A stretch of 64,000 nt of DNA, taken from Nocardia shimofusensis NBRC 100134 (GTDB taxonomy: Bacteria > Actinomycetota > Actinomycetes > Mycobacteriales > Mycobacteriaceae). This document shows, piece after piece, positions 24,238 through 36,300 of this stretch. The notes under the pieces are model-generated. The model was given only the letters and a program-made list of their open reading frames with translations, was not told where the DNA came from and did not search any database. The translations under genes and the position numbers were made by a program. The stretch is taken from NCBI RefSeq assembly GCF_001613125.1, contig NZ_BDBT01000004.1:248001-312000 (forward strand), written 5' to 3'. Positions within the stretch are counted from its first letter, which is position 1; the number at the start of each line of letters is the position of its first letter.

Positions 24238-26421
24238 GTGACCTCTACCCTGTCCGCGTCCGAGGAGCGATCCGACGACTCCGAACAGAACGGAACCGGT
24301 GTGGACCAGGTCGAGCCGGACCGGTCCGACCTCGAGCGAGCCGACCTCGCGAAGGCCGAACTGGTGAAGGCTGAAAAGCGAGCGAAAGCCGAGCGGATCG
24401 GCCGCATCGTCGCGATGTTCCTGTTTCCGTTCTTGCTGGTCACCATGATGATCACCGGATACCTGGCGGCCATGCACCACACTGCGCCGCACAATCTGCC
24501 GATCGCCGTCGCCGGTCCGGCCGCCGAAGCAGTGCGCTTCGCCGAGACGCTGGAGGCCGCCGACCCCGACGCGGTCGACGTGCGAGTGGTCGCCACCGGC
24601 GCCGACGCCGAGCGGTTGGTGCTCGACCGGGAGGTCTCGGGTGCGGTCGCGCTGCCGCAGCAGGGTGAGGCCGCCCCGGCGAAGCTCTACACCGCGGGTG
24701 CGGCGGGGGCTTCCCAGTCCGGGACCGTCACCCAGTTGCTCGCGCCGCAGCTGCTCGGGCTGGGGATCGAGTTCAGCGCCGAGGATCTGGCGCCGCTGCC
24801 CGGCAACGACAGCGCGGGCCTGGCGCCGATGTTCATGACCACCGCGCTCATGCTGGCCGGATACATGCCGTTGAGCCTGATGCTCTCCTCGGCTCCGCAT
24901 CTGCTGCGGCTGCGGCGGTTCCTGCCGCTGATGGTCGGCTGGTCCGCGTCGACCGCGTTCCTGGTGTGGTTGGTGGCGGGGCCGTTGCTGGGCGCTGTGC
25001 ACGGCCACACGCTCGACATCCTCGGCCTCGGATTCCTGACGGTCACCGCCGTCGGGCTGGTGCAGCTGTTCTTCACCCGCGTCTTCGGGCCGATGGCGGT
25101 CCTGGTGGGCATGTTGTTCGTCATGGTGCTGGGCGTGCCCGCTTCGAACATGGGCATGTCGATCTACACCCTGCCCTCGCTGTACCCGTGGCTGCACAAT
25201 TTCCTGCCCGCGCCGGCGATCGGCGAGTCGCTGCGCTCGGTGATCTACTTCGGCGGCAACGGCGTGGGCGAGTACGTGGTCGTGCTCCTCATCGGCGCCG
25301 CCGCGGGCCTCGGCCTGACCGCACTGCTCGACCTCGTCAAGCGCCGCCGCGACCCGGACGCCACCGGCCCCGAGCCGACCATGTTCTCACTGACCGGCGG
25401 CAAGCCGGCCCGCAAGCCGGTTCTCTACACCACACTGGCCTTCTTCCCGCTGGCGATGCTGGTGCTCATGCTGTCGACGATGCTCGGCGCCATGTACCAG
25501 CCCGCGCCCAAGGACATGCCGGTCGCCATCGTCGGCGGTACCGCCGAGCAGGCCAGGATGATGGTCACCGGTCTGGAACAGAACATGACCGGGCTGTTCG
25601 ACCTGCGCGCTCTCGACGATGCCGAGGCCGCGCGCGAACAGGTGCGCGATCGTGACATCGTCGCCGCCTACGTGCTGCCCTCGGCCGCCACTCCGGAGGC
25701 CACGCTGATCACCAACGGCGCGGCGGGCATGAGCCAGCAGCAGGTGGTCGCGCGAGTGTTCGCCCAGGTCGCCGCGGGTTCACAGCTGACGCTGGGAACC
25801 GAGGACTTGGCCCCGCTCGGCGTCGAGGACACCACCGGCACCGTCTCGCTGTATGTGGCGATGGGCTGGATCATGTCCGGCTTCATGATCATCGTGGTCG
25901 CCGCCAACGCCTTCCCGCCCGCAATGCGGCCGCGCAACCTGTTGCCGGTCGTGGCCGGTTGGTCGGTCGTCATGTCGGTGGTTCTGTGGCTCATCGCCGA
26001 CCCGCTCGTCGGCGCGGTCGACGGCCACTTCCCGGAGTTGGTGGGCACCGGAATCGTGGCGATCTTCTGCACGGCGATGTTCACCACCGTGTTCGTCCGC
26101 CTGATCGGACTGCTCGCGGTCGTTCCGGTGATCGCCGTGCTGATGTTCCTCGGCGTACCCGCGTCCGGCGGTGCCATGTCCATCTATATGGAGCCGGAGA
26201 TCTTCCGCTTCCTGCACGAGGTCCTGCCCATGCCCGCCGCGGTCGAATCCGCGCGCTCCATCCTGTACTTCGGCGGCGACACCGTCGGCGGACATCTGGT
26301 CACCTTCCTGATCTGGGGCGCCATCTCTCTGGTGTTCGTCTTCATCGTCGACCGCCTGCGCCCGATGCCGGATCTCGAGGAAGCCGGGACGGCCGAAGAG
26401 CCTGCGGGGGCATCGGTCTGA
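24238..26421 (+). CDS. Tandemly duplicated YhgE/Pip-like (ABC-2 type) membrane protein
   Basis: This 727-residue protein is built from two homologous halves (about 50-375 and 385-715). Each half has an N-terminal membrane helix, an exported domain of about 130 residues and a bundle of five to six helices. The halves share recognisable repeats such as PxLVGAVxGH, VLGVPAS/FLGVPAS, MSIY and SxxYFGGxxVG. This is the layout of YhgE/Pip and DUF3533 proteins related to ABC-2 permeases, but with both halves fused. No ATPase gene is adjacent. The N-terminal 45 residues are charged and cytoplasmic. The GTG at 24238 is chosen because GAGGAG lies 7 nt upstream; an ATG at 24232 is too close. It is probably a TetR-controlled exporter. 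Confidence 0.75.
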   Translation: MTSTLSASEERSDDSEQNGTGVDQVEPDRSDLERADLAKAELVKAEKRAKAERIGRIVAMFLFPFLLVTMMITGYLAAMHHTAPHNLPIAVAGPAAEAVRFAETLEAADPDAVDVRVVATGADAERLVLDREVSGAVALPQQGEAAPAKLYTAGAAGASQSGTVTQLLAPQLLGLGIEFSAEDLAPLPGNDSAGLAPMFMTTALMLAGYMPLSLMLSSAPHLLRLRRFLPLMVGWSASTAFLVWLVAGPLLGAVHGHTLDILGLGFLTVTAVGLVQLFFTRVFGPMAVLVGMLFVMVLGVPASNMGMSIYTLPSLYPWLHNFLPAPAIGESLRSVIYFGGNGVGEYVVVLLIGAAAGLGLTALLDLVKRRRDPDATGPEPTMFSLTGGKPARKPVLYTTLAFFPLAMLVLMLSTMLGAMYQPAPKDMPVAIVGGTAEQARMMVTGLEQNMTGLFDLRALDDAEAAREQVRDRDIVAAYVLPSAATPEATLITNGAAGMSQQQVVARVFAQVAAGSQLTLGTEDLAPLGVEDTTGTVSLYVAMGWIMSGFMIIVVAANAFPPAMRPRNLLPVVAGWSVVMSVVLWLIADPLVGAVDGHFPELVGTGIVAIFCTAMFTTVFVRLIGLLAVVPVIAVLMFLGVPASGGAMSIYMEPEIFRFLHEVLPMPAAVESARSILYFGGDTVGGHLVTFLIWGAISLVFVFIVDRLRPMPDLEEAGTAEEPAGASV

Positions 26422-26446
26422 TCCGCCTCGCCGGACACAATTGCAC

Positions 26447-26492
26447 AACGGCCTGGCGCCCCTGTCGGTACCGACAGGGGCGCCAGGCCGTT
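26447..26492. terminator. 46-bp perfect palindrome, probable terminator
   Basis: A perfect 46-bp palindrome centred on GGTACC begins 25 nt after the YhgE-like stop. As RNA it folds into a stem of about 21 bp with a 4-nt loop. No U-run follows, which is usual for high-GC actinobacterial terminators. Its perfection and length are unusual. Confidence 0.75.
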
Positions 26493-27330
26493 CGCGCGCG
26501 TTTCCCGGACTCCGCCGTTCGGAAGTAACTTATCGGTGCGTCCGCTACCGAAGGAATTGCGGCACGTTCACCTTGCCGGGACCTTTTTGTATCGAAATGG
26601 TGTCGGATTCCGATTCCGGCGTGGGGAAGGGCCATTGCGGAGCGTGTCGGCCGTGGATACGATGGCGATTCCAACCAGTCGTCGAGAACAGAACACGACT
26701 CGGCGGCAGCCGGTCCGTAGTGACTTACCGTAGACCGGCACCAAACGGATCCTCCCAATAGTCGGGGTTGCGGAGCGAATCCACAGCACACGTTCGGCGA
26801 CAGCGTCGTCGCCGGGCTGGTGCGGAACCGACCGATACCCAGTCACGCAACGTCCAGAAGGCGATCGGTGCCACCGATGAACTCCAACGACGTCCGATTC
26901 GAGCACGTCGCGCCCGACCCTGGTCCTCCCCATGCCGGGGGCCTGTGCGCACGATGTCCGGCGGGCGACTCCTTTCCGGGCCGTAGCCGTCACGCTGACC
27001 GCGGCTTTCACCGGGAACCACACCTGCGGTGATATTCCGTGACAGCTCGCGCCTGCGATCGGGCCGAGCCGAGCGACGGGGGTCGCGCCCGCGGTGGTGA
27101 TCGAGCGCCGGAAAATGACATCAACGTAATTCGAGCCGCATTCACCGCGGTCGCCGGACGATGGTGTCCGCAACCATGCAGCAGCCCTGAAAGCTTGGTT
27201 CGACAGCTATTCGGCACCTACATCCCCGTATTTCCGGGGCGCATTCCTGGCGAACGGTGGCCGGACTTTCGGGAGCAGTCGGTCGGGAGGAACCCACTGC
27301 TTTCGGACAACGAAATCAACGGGAGGTCCA
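26493..27330. promoter_or_regulatory. 838-bp non-coding leader region of the NRPS gene
   Basis: No convincing gene is present here. All open frames lack family features and good ribosome sites. The base composition is clearly less GC-rich than the flanking genes, as expected for a long promoter or 5' leader. I saw no IdeR/Fur-type iron box, tRNA or riboswitch. The NRPS ribosome site GGGAGG ends the region. The length suggests complex regulation or the remains of lost genes. Confidence 0.5.
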
Positions 27331-30300
27331 GTGAGCCAGCTCGAGCGCAATCCCGGCGGTAATCGGAAGCGGTCCGTCTCCTCGGCATTCGGAACGTCGA
27401 ATCGCCTCGCAGAGGATAACGATCCAGGGGTGGGTAACAATTCGGGTGCGGAATTCGCCGGTGCGGAGACAGCGGCATCGACCGAGCCCGAGCCGTTCCG
27501 GCTGACCGCCGCGCAACGCGGGATCTGGTTCGCTCAGCACCTCACCGGGTCGTCGCCGATCTCGGTGGCGCAGTACGTCGAGATCACCGGCGAGCTGTTC
27601 CCGGAGTTGCTCATCGAGGCCTGCCGCATCGCCGGCCGCGAGTTCGGGTCCGGGCACCTGCGGTTGGTCGAGATCGACGGGGAGCCGCTGCAGTGGGTCG
27701 ACTACGATTTCGACTCGCCGGTGACCGAGGTGGATCTGCGCGGGCACGCCGACCCGGTCGCGACCGCGCATCGCCTGATGGTGCAGGACTATTCGTCCCC
27801 GCTGGACCTGCGCAACGACCGCCTGATGACCAGCGTCATCTATCAGGTCGGCGCCGACCACTATCTGTGGTACCAGCGCGCCCACCACATCGCGCTGGAC
27901 GGCTACGCGGCGGTCACCATGCTGCGCCGGATCACCCAGCTCTACAACGCATGGGTGCGCGGCGAGGACGCACCGCCCGCGACGGCCCAGGATCTGCGCG
28001 AGATCACCGCGCAGGATCTGGCGTACCGGGAATCGGAGCGCTTCGCCAACGACCGCCGGTACTGGACCGAACATCTGGCCGGTGCGCCACCGGTGGTGAG
28101 TCTGGCCGGTCGAGTGGGCAAGCCGACGATCCATCCGGTACTGATCAGCCGGGCGTTGCCGGAACAGACAGCGCGCCTGGTGGACGAGGTGGTGCTCGCC
28201 CGCGGCGGCAGTGTGACCCCGGTGGTGGTCGCGGCCTTCGCGGCCTACCTGGGCCGGATGACCGGCAGTGACGAGGTTTTGCTGAGTTTGCCGGTGTCGG
28301 GTAGGCATTCGGCGGTGCTGCGCCGCTCCGGCGGCATGGTCGCCAATGTGGTGCCGTTGCGGCTGCGGGTCACCCCGCGCACTGTCGGCGAACTGATCGA
28401 TACCACCCAGAGCGAACTGACCAGCGCCCTGCGCAGGCAGCGCTACCGCCAGGAGGACATCTTCCACGATATGGGCATCGCCCGTGACGAGGCGGCGTCC
28501 TTCGGCCCGGCCGTGAACCTCATGATGATCGAGAACGAGGTGGTCTTCGGCAAGACGACCGCCCGCCTGAACGTGCTGACATCGGGTCCGACCGCCGATC
28601 TGTTCATCAATCTCTATCCCGGCGCGGGCCGGGAGAACACCCACATCGACTTCCAGGGCAACCCGGAGGTCTACAGCGCCGAGGACCTGGCCGCTCACCA
28701 TCACCGGTTCCTGATGTTCCTGCACGAGTTCCTCGCGGGCGGGACCGAATACCAGGTCGGCCGGCTGCCGCTGCTCGAAGACCAGGAGCGGGCCGAACTG
28801 CTTCCGGTGCGCGGACGCGAGGGCGTCGAACCCCGGCTGTTGCCCGACATCCTGACCGAGGGTGCGCGCCGCGACCCGTCGGCCACCGCGATCGTCTCCG
28901 CGGGCCACGCGGTCACCTACGCCGAACTCGACGCGCGCTCGTCCCGGCTGGCCCGGCACCTGATCGCGCTGGGCTGCGGCCCGGACGACGCGGTGGCGAT
29001 CCTGATCCGGCGATCGATGGAGTCGATCACCGCGGCGTGGGCCATCGCCAAGTGCGGCGCCGCCATCGTGCACGTGGACCCGGAGTATCCGCCGAAGCGG
29101 ATCGAGCACATGATGACCGACAGCGGTGCGCGGGTGGCCTTCACCCTCGAGGAATACCTGCCCCGGCTGCCGGAGCGGGTACGGGCGGTGGTGCTCGACG
29201 ATCCGGCGACATCGCGTGCCTGCGTGACCCTCTCGGGCGAGCCGGTCACCGACGCCGAGCGCGTCCGTCCGCTGCGCCCGGCGAACCTCGCCTACCTGAC
29301 CTACACCTCGGGCTCCACGGGTGTCCCGAAGGGCGTGTACCTCAGTCACGCCGGTCTGGCGAACCTCATCGCCGACCGCACCGAGACCTACCGAATCGAG
29401 CCGAATTCGCGCATCTCCTACGCACTTTCGCCGAGCTTCGACGCGTCGATGGAACAGTTCCTCACCTGCTTCGCCAATGGGGCGGCGCTGGTGGTCGTGC
29501 CGCCGGAGGTGATCGGCGGGGAGGCACTCACCGGCCTGCTCGCCGCGACGAAGGTGACTCATCTGACCCTGACGCCGGCGATGCTGGCGACGGTGGATCC
29601 GGAACCACTGACCGCACTGCGCGTCGTCGTGGTCGGGGGCGACGTGTGCCCGCCGCACGTGGTGGACCGGTGGTCGCGCGCGGTGACGATGTTCAACGAA
29701 TACGGACCGACGGAGACCACGGTGACCGCGGTGGGTGCGCACATCCGCCCGGACCGTGGCCTCACCGTCGGTGGTCCGATCCGCGGGGTGGCGGCCATGG
29801 TGCTGGGACGGACCCTGCAGCCCGTGCCGAAAGGCACGGCGGGTGAGTTGTACCTCGCGGGTCCGGGGATGGCCCGCGGGTACAGCCACTTGCTCGCCGA
29901 GTCGGCGGCCAGGTTCGTCGCCGACCCCTACGGCGCGCCGGGGGAGCGGATGTATCGCACCGGCGATCTCGCGCGCTGGGTCGGCGAAGGGGCGGACCTG
30001 GCGCTGGAACTGATGGGACGCAGCGATTTCCAGGTCAAGATCCGCGGCTACCGGATCGAGCCGAGCGAGATCGACGCCGCGTTGACCGGGCACGAGGACG
30101 TCGACATGTCGGTCACGGTCCCCGCGCACAATCAGGCGGACGTCACCGTGCTGGTGTCCTATGTGGTGCCGGTGCGCGACCGGCAGCTCGATGTGGTCGA
30201 GCTCCAGCGGTACGCGCGCGAATCCCTTCCGCCGCACATGGTCCCGGCGGTGATCATGCCCATGGAGAGCATGCCGACCAACGCCTTCGGCAAGGTGGAT

Positions 30301-33300
30301 CGCGCCGCGTTGCCCGAACCCGAGTTCAGCAGCGCCCCGGCGGGCCGCCCCCCGGCCACGCCGAAGGAGAATCTGATCGCGGGGCTGTTCTGCGAGGTGC
30401 TCGGTGCGCGCCAGGTCAGCGCCGACGACAGCTTCTTCGCTCTCGGCGGTGACAGCATCCTGTCGATCCAGTTGGTGGCGCGGGCCAAGGCCGTGGGCGT
30501 GAACTTCTCCACTCAGGACGTGTTCGACCAGAAGACCGTGGCCGCGCTGGCCGCGACCGCCACCGAGTCCGGCAGCGGCCCAGGGCTGCCCGAACTGCCC
30601 GGCGGCGGTGTCGGGGCGATGCCGTTGTCGCCGATCATGCACGCGATGCTCGAGCGCGGTCATTTCGACCGCTTCGCCCAGGCCGCGCTGGTGACGCTGC
30701 CCGACGGGGTGCGGCGCGGCGATCTGGTGCGGGCATTGCAGGCGGTGCTGGATCACCACGACATGCTGCGCGCGGTGCTGCGCGGCGCGAAGTCGGTGGA
30801 CCGGTTCGTCGATGTGCTCGAGCCGGGATCGGTTGCCGCCGAGACTCTTCTGACCGACGTCCGGCTCGAGCGCCGCGACGCCGCCGAGGTGGACGCGCAC
30901 CTGCAGGCCGCGGCCGATCGGCTCGATCCCGCCCGTGGCGTGCTGGTGCAGGCGGTCCGGCTCCGCAGCACGGAGTCGACCTCGGCCAGGTCCTCGGCCG
31001 ACCACGAGCACGGACCCGACCTGCTGTGGCTGGTGGTCCACCATCTGGCCGTCGACGCGGTGTCGTGGCGGAACCTGCTCGCCGATCTCGGACACGCCTG
31101 GTGCCAGGTCGAGGAAGGCGGTGAACCGCTGGTGGGCGCACCCGCCACGTCGATGCGCCGCTGGCTGCACGGTCTGGTCGAGCAGGCCCCGCGCCGGCGC
31201 GCGGCCGAGCTCGAGTGGTGGAAGGACGTGCTGGCGCCGGGTGATCGGCTGCTCGGTTCGCGTCGGCTCGATCCGCGCCGCGACGTCGGGGCCACCGCGG
31301 GCACGGTGCGTACCCGGGTGCCGGCCGACGTCACAGAGGCGGTGCTGACCACCGTCGCGGCCCGGTACCACGGCGGCGCCAACGATCCGCTGCTGACGGC
31401 GCTGGTGCTGGCACTGAGCGAGTGGCGGCGAGAACGCGGCACGGCGGTGGCCGGTGAGCTGATCTCGCTGGAAGGCCACGGTCGTGAGGAACAGGCCGTG
31501 CCCGGCGCCGACCTCGGCGCGACGGTGGGTTGGTTCACCACGCGCTTCCCGATCCGCCTCGACCTGCGCGGGATCGATCTCGACGAGGCGTTCGCCGGTG
31601 GCCCGGCGGCGGGGCTGGCCATCAAGCGGGTGAAGGAACAGCTGCGCGCGGTGCCGGACAACGGCATCGGATTCGGCATGGTGCGCAGGCTCGATCCCCG
31701 GGGAGCCGCCGAACTCGCGGGGGCACCGGAACCCCAGATCAGTTTCAACTATCTGGGCCGGGTGGGTGTCCGCGACCGGTCGGGGGCGTGGGCACCCACT
31801 CCGGAGTTCGACGCGTTGACCTCGACCACCGACCCACGGATGGCCTTGCCCGCCGTGGTGGACGTGAACGCGATCGCCGAAGACGGCCCCGACGGTCTCG
31901 AACTCGAGGCGACCTGGGAGTTCGCCGCGCAGATCCTGAGCGCCGCCGAAGTCGAGGAACTCGCGGACCTGTGGGTGCAGGCCCTGCGCGCGCTGGCCCG
32001 GCATGTGCGTTCGGAATCCGCGGGCGGTTACACCCCGTCGGACTTCGCGCTGGTCGAGGTGACCGCCGAGGACATCGACGCGTGGCAGCGCGAGTACCCG
32101 TCGATGACCGATGTGTGGCCGCTGACGGCCCTGCAGTCCGGGCTGCTGTTCCACGCCGTCTACGACGTCGACGGCGCGGACGGCTACACCGTGCAGGCCG
32201 CGCTGAGCTTCGCGGGCGAGGTGGACACCGATCGGATGCGTCGCGCGGCGCAACTGGTCGTCGACCGGCACGACAGCCTGCGCGCCGCTTTCGTCGAAAG
32301 TCCCTCGGGACCACGCCAGATCGTGTTGCGCGATGTCGAGGTGGACTGGAGCTCCTACGACATCACCGGCATCGACGACCCCCGTGCTCGCGAAGCGGAG
32401 CTGCGCAGGCTGGCCGCTGTGGCGGCCGCGCCGTTCGATCCCGCGCACCCGCCGCTGCTGCGGTTCCATCTGGTGCGCACCGGCTCCGAGGAATACCAGC
32501 TGCTGGTGACCAACCATCACATCGTGCTCGACGGCTGGTCCATGCCGCTGCTGATCCACGAGTTGCTGACTGCCTACCGCACCGGCGGCGATCCGGCCGA
32601 ACTCGGACCCGCCCGCTCCTACCGGGACTATCTCCAGTGGCTGTCGGCGCAGGACGACGCCGCCGCGACGGCGGCGTGGCGCCGGATGCTCGACGGCATC
32701 GAGAGCCCGACCCGGGTCACCGGCCGCACGGATCGCGTCGTCACCGCGCACAACGGCGACGTGGGGCTGCGCCTGGATCCCGCCACCAGCGCAGCGGTGC
32801 TCGCGCTCGGCCGTTCCCACGGCGTCACGGCGAACACCGCGATCCAGACCGCCTGGGCTCTGCTGCTCACCGTGCTGACCGGTCGCTCGGATGTGGTGTT
32901 CGGCAACACGGTCTCCCATCGCCCGCCGCAGCTGGCCGGGGTGGAGCGCATGGTCGGCCTGTTCATCAACACCCTGCCGGTGCGGGTCCGCCTTGATCCC
33001 GGCGAGACGATCGGCGACCTGCTGACCCGTGTGCAGTCCGAGCAGGCCGCCATGCTCGACCACCGCCATGTCGGTCTGGCCGAACTCCAGCGCGAAACCG
33101 GTGTCGCCGACATGTTCGACACGGTGACGGTGCTCGAGTCCTATCCGCTCGATCAACGGGAACTGGCCGGGGATCTCAGCGGCGCGGGGCTGCGCCTGGT
33201 CGACGTCGACGCCCACGACGCGACACCGTATCCACTGAGCCTGCAGGTCACCCCGCCGCGGCCGATGCGCGCGGGCGCCGAGGCGCTCGGCGAGCCCGAC

Positions 33301-36300
33301 AGCCACACGGTGACGCTGCGCTTCTCCATCGATCGGTTCGATGTCGACGAGGCCCGCACGCTGCTGGAACGCTTCGAGCTGATCCTGACCCAGCTGGTCA
33401 CCGATCCCGCCGCCAAGGTCGCCGAACTGCGCACCTGCTGGGACGGCGAACGCGCGGCGCTGCTTTCGGTGGGGGCCGAGCCGCAGGTCACCGAACGCAC
33501 CCTGCGCGACATCCTCGCCGACAGCGTGCGCGCCCACCCCGACGACGAGGCCGTCCGCTTCGGCGAGACCTCGCTGACCTACCGCGAACTCGATCAGCGC
33601 GCGTCCCGCCTGGCCGGGGTGCTGGCGGCGCGCGGCGCACGCCCGGAATCGTTCGTCGCCCTCGCCCTTCCGCGTTCGCCCGAGCTGATCATCGCGATGT
33701 GGGCGGTGGCCGAGACCGGTGCGGCCTTCGTCCCGATCGACCCCACCCACCCGGCCGAACGCATCGACGGACTACTGAAGGACTCCCGCAGTTCGCTGGG
33801 CATCACGCTCACGACGACGGCGCGCGGACTCCTGGACACGGTCGAATGGGTCGTCCTCGACGACGGCATCGAAACGGATGCGGTCGAAGCGGATGCGGCG
33901 CCCGAGTCGCGCGCACCCGATCTCCGTACCGACCACACGGCCTATGTGATCTACACCTCCGGTTCGACCGGCAAGCCGAAGGCCGTGCAGGTGACGCATC
34001 GCGGCCTGGCCGGTCTGGTCGCCGCGCAGGCCGAGTCCTTCGCGGTGAACCGGGAGGCGACGGTATTGAACGTGGCCTCACCGGGGTTCGACGCCTGCGT
34101 CTCGGAGCTGCTGCTCGCGCACAGCGTGGGCGCCTGCCTGGTGGTGGCACCGCCGGAGGCCTACGCGGGCCCCGACCTCGAGGTTCTGCTGATCGAGCAG
34201 CGCGTCTCGCACGCCATCATCACCCCGTCGGTGCTGAACACCCTCGACCCGGCGCGGGTACCCGATCTCACAACAATCGCCGTCGTCGGCGAAGCCACCG
34301 GCTCGGACACGGTCGACCGCTGGGCGCCCGGCCGCCGGTTGATGAACCACTACGGCCCGACCGAGGCCACCATCTGGGCCACCGGCTCGGACGCGCTGCG
34401 GCCGGGAGAGCCGGTGACCATCGGCGCCCCGATCCCCGGGGTGTCGGTGGCCGTGCTCGACCACTGGCTGCGCCCGGTCCCGGTCGGCGTGACCGGTGAG
34501 CTCTACCTCGGCGGGCCAGGGCTGGCGCGCGGCTACTTCGGTCGCCCCGGCCAGACCGCCTCCCGATTCGTTGCCGACCCCGCCACGGGCGACGGCGCAC
34601 GCCTGTACCGCACCGGTGACGCGGTGCGCTGGGTGCGCGGTCCCGCCGGACCGGAGCTGGAATACCTCGGCCGCAACGACCAACAGGTCAAGATCCACGG
34701 CCTGCGGATCGAGCCGGAGGAGATCGACGCGCACCTGACCCGCCATGAATGCGTCGCGAGCGCCGCGACCATCGTGCGCCCAGGACCGGCGGGCGAGCCC
34801 GTCCTGGTGTCCTATGTCGTTCCGGTTCCCGGTGCGGCACTGGATATCCGGGCCCTGCACGACGATCTCGCGGCCGCGCTGCCGCACTACATGAACCCGG
34901 CCGCCATCGTGGCGCTGGACTCCATGCCGCTGTCCACCTCGGGCAAGATCGCCCGCAATGTGCTGCGGCAGCGTGACTTCCAGGTCGACATGACGCCGGG
35001 CCGCGCGCCCGCCACCCCCGCCGAGCAGATCATGGCCCGGCTGTTCGCCGAGGTCCTGCAACTCGACCGCGACAGCGTGAGCGCCGAGAGCAACTTCTTC
35101 ACCCTCGGCGGCGACAGCATCGTCTCCATGCGCCTGGTGGCCCTGGCCAAGGCCGCCGGACTGATCATCACGCCGCACGACGTGTTCGACGCGAAGACGG
35201 TCGCGGGCTTGGCGGCGAAGGCTCGGATCGCGTCGGATTCCCCGGCCGTCGAGCCGCAGGCCCGTCCGTCCGGACCACGGCGCGACGGACACGCGCGTCC
35301 CGCGGACTTCCCGCTGGTGCCGCTGACCGAGACCGATATCGCCCGTCTCGAGCACCGCTACGGCGCGGTGGCCGACGTGTGGCCGCTCTCGCCCATGCAG
35401 TCCGGCATCCATTTCCACTCCGTGTACGACCCGGACGCGGGCGACACCTACACCGTGCAGACGGTCATCGCCTTCGCCGGCGACATCGATCCCGGCCGAT
35501 TGCGCCGCGCCGCGCAGGCACTCGTCGACCGGCACGACATCCTGCGCGCCGCCTACGCCGAGACCGCCTCCGGCCCGTGCCAGATCGTGCTCGCGCACGC
35601 GGAGGTCGCCTTCCGCGAGGTCCGCCTCGATGGCACAGACGCGGCGGTGCACGCCGAGGCCGAGGCGCTGGCGGCGGCCGACGCGGCCGAAGGTTTCGAT
35701 CTGTCCCGGCCGCCGTTGATCCGCTTCACGGTGATCCGCGTCGGCGCGGGGCAGTGGCGGCTGCTCATCACCAATCACCATGTGATCCTGGACGGCTGGT
35801 CGATGCCGCTGCTGCTGGGCGAACTGCTCGAGTACTACGGCTCGCCCGCCCTGATCGGCGTGGCCGGTTCCGCCCCCTCCTACCGCGACTACCTGGTCTG
35901 GCTCACCGGCCGGGACCGGGCCGCCGCCGAGGTCGCGTGGGCCCACGAGTTCGCGCAGGTGGATTCGCCGACCCGAGTCGCCCGCGCGACCGGTCGGCCC
36001 GCCGCCGCCGCGGCGGCCGAGGTCGAGGCCGAACTGAGCGCGAGCCACTACGAACGCCTGCGCCGGGTTGCCGCCGAGGCCGCTGTCACGGTCAACGTGG
36101 CCATCGCCGCGGCCTGGGCCCTGAACCTGCGGGTGCTGACCGGGGACACCGAAGTGATCTTCGGCTCCGCGGTCTCCGGCAGGCCACCGGAACTGCCGAT
36201 GGTCGACCAGGCGCTCGGCATGTATCTCAACACCATCCCGATGCGTGTCCGGCTCGAGCCGACCGCCTCGCTGCGGGAACTGCTGACCGACATCCAGGCC

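Noticed and set aside
26441..26761. 106-codon plus-strand frame overlapping the 46-bp palindrome
   Set aside because: It reads through both arms of the palindrome, starts without a ribosome site and shows no protein features.
26568..27173. 201-codon minus-strand frame in the NRPS leader
   Set aside because: Residue composition is random-like, no ribosome site stands before its start and no family is recognisable.
26422..27330. Possible iron-responsive (IdeR/Fur) box before the NRPS
   Set aside because: Searched by eye for TTAGGTTAGGCTAACC-like sequences and found none, so a siderophore assignment is not supported.
27316..33750. Open frame of 2144 codons on the minus strand opposite the NRPS gene
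   Set aside because: It mirrors the NRPS codon bias (third-position GC), has Gly/Arg/His/Gln-rich composition without any domain, and has no ribosome site.
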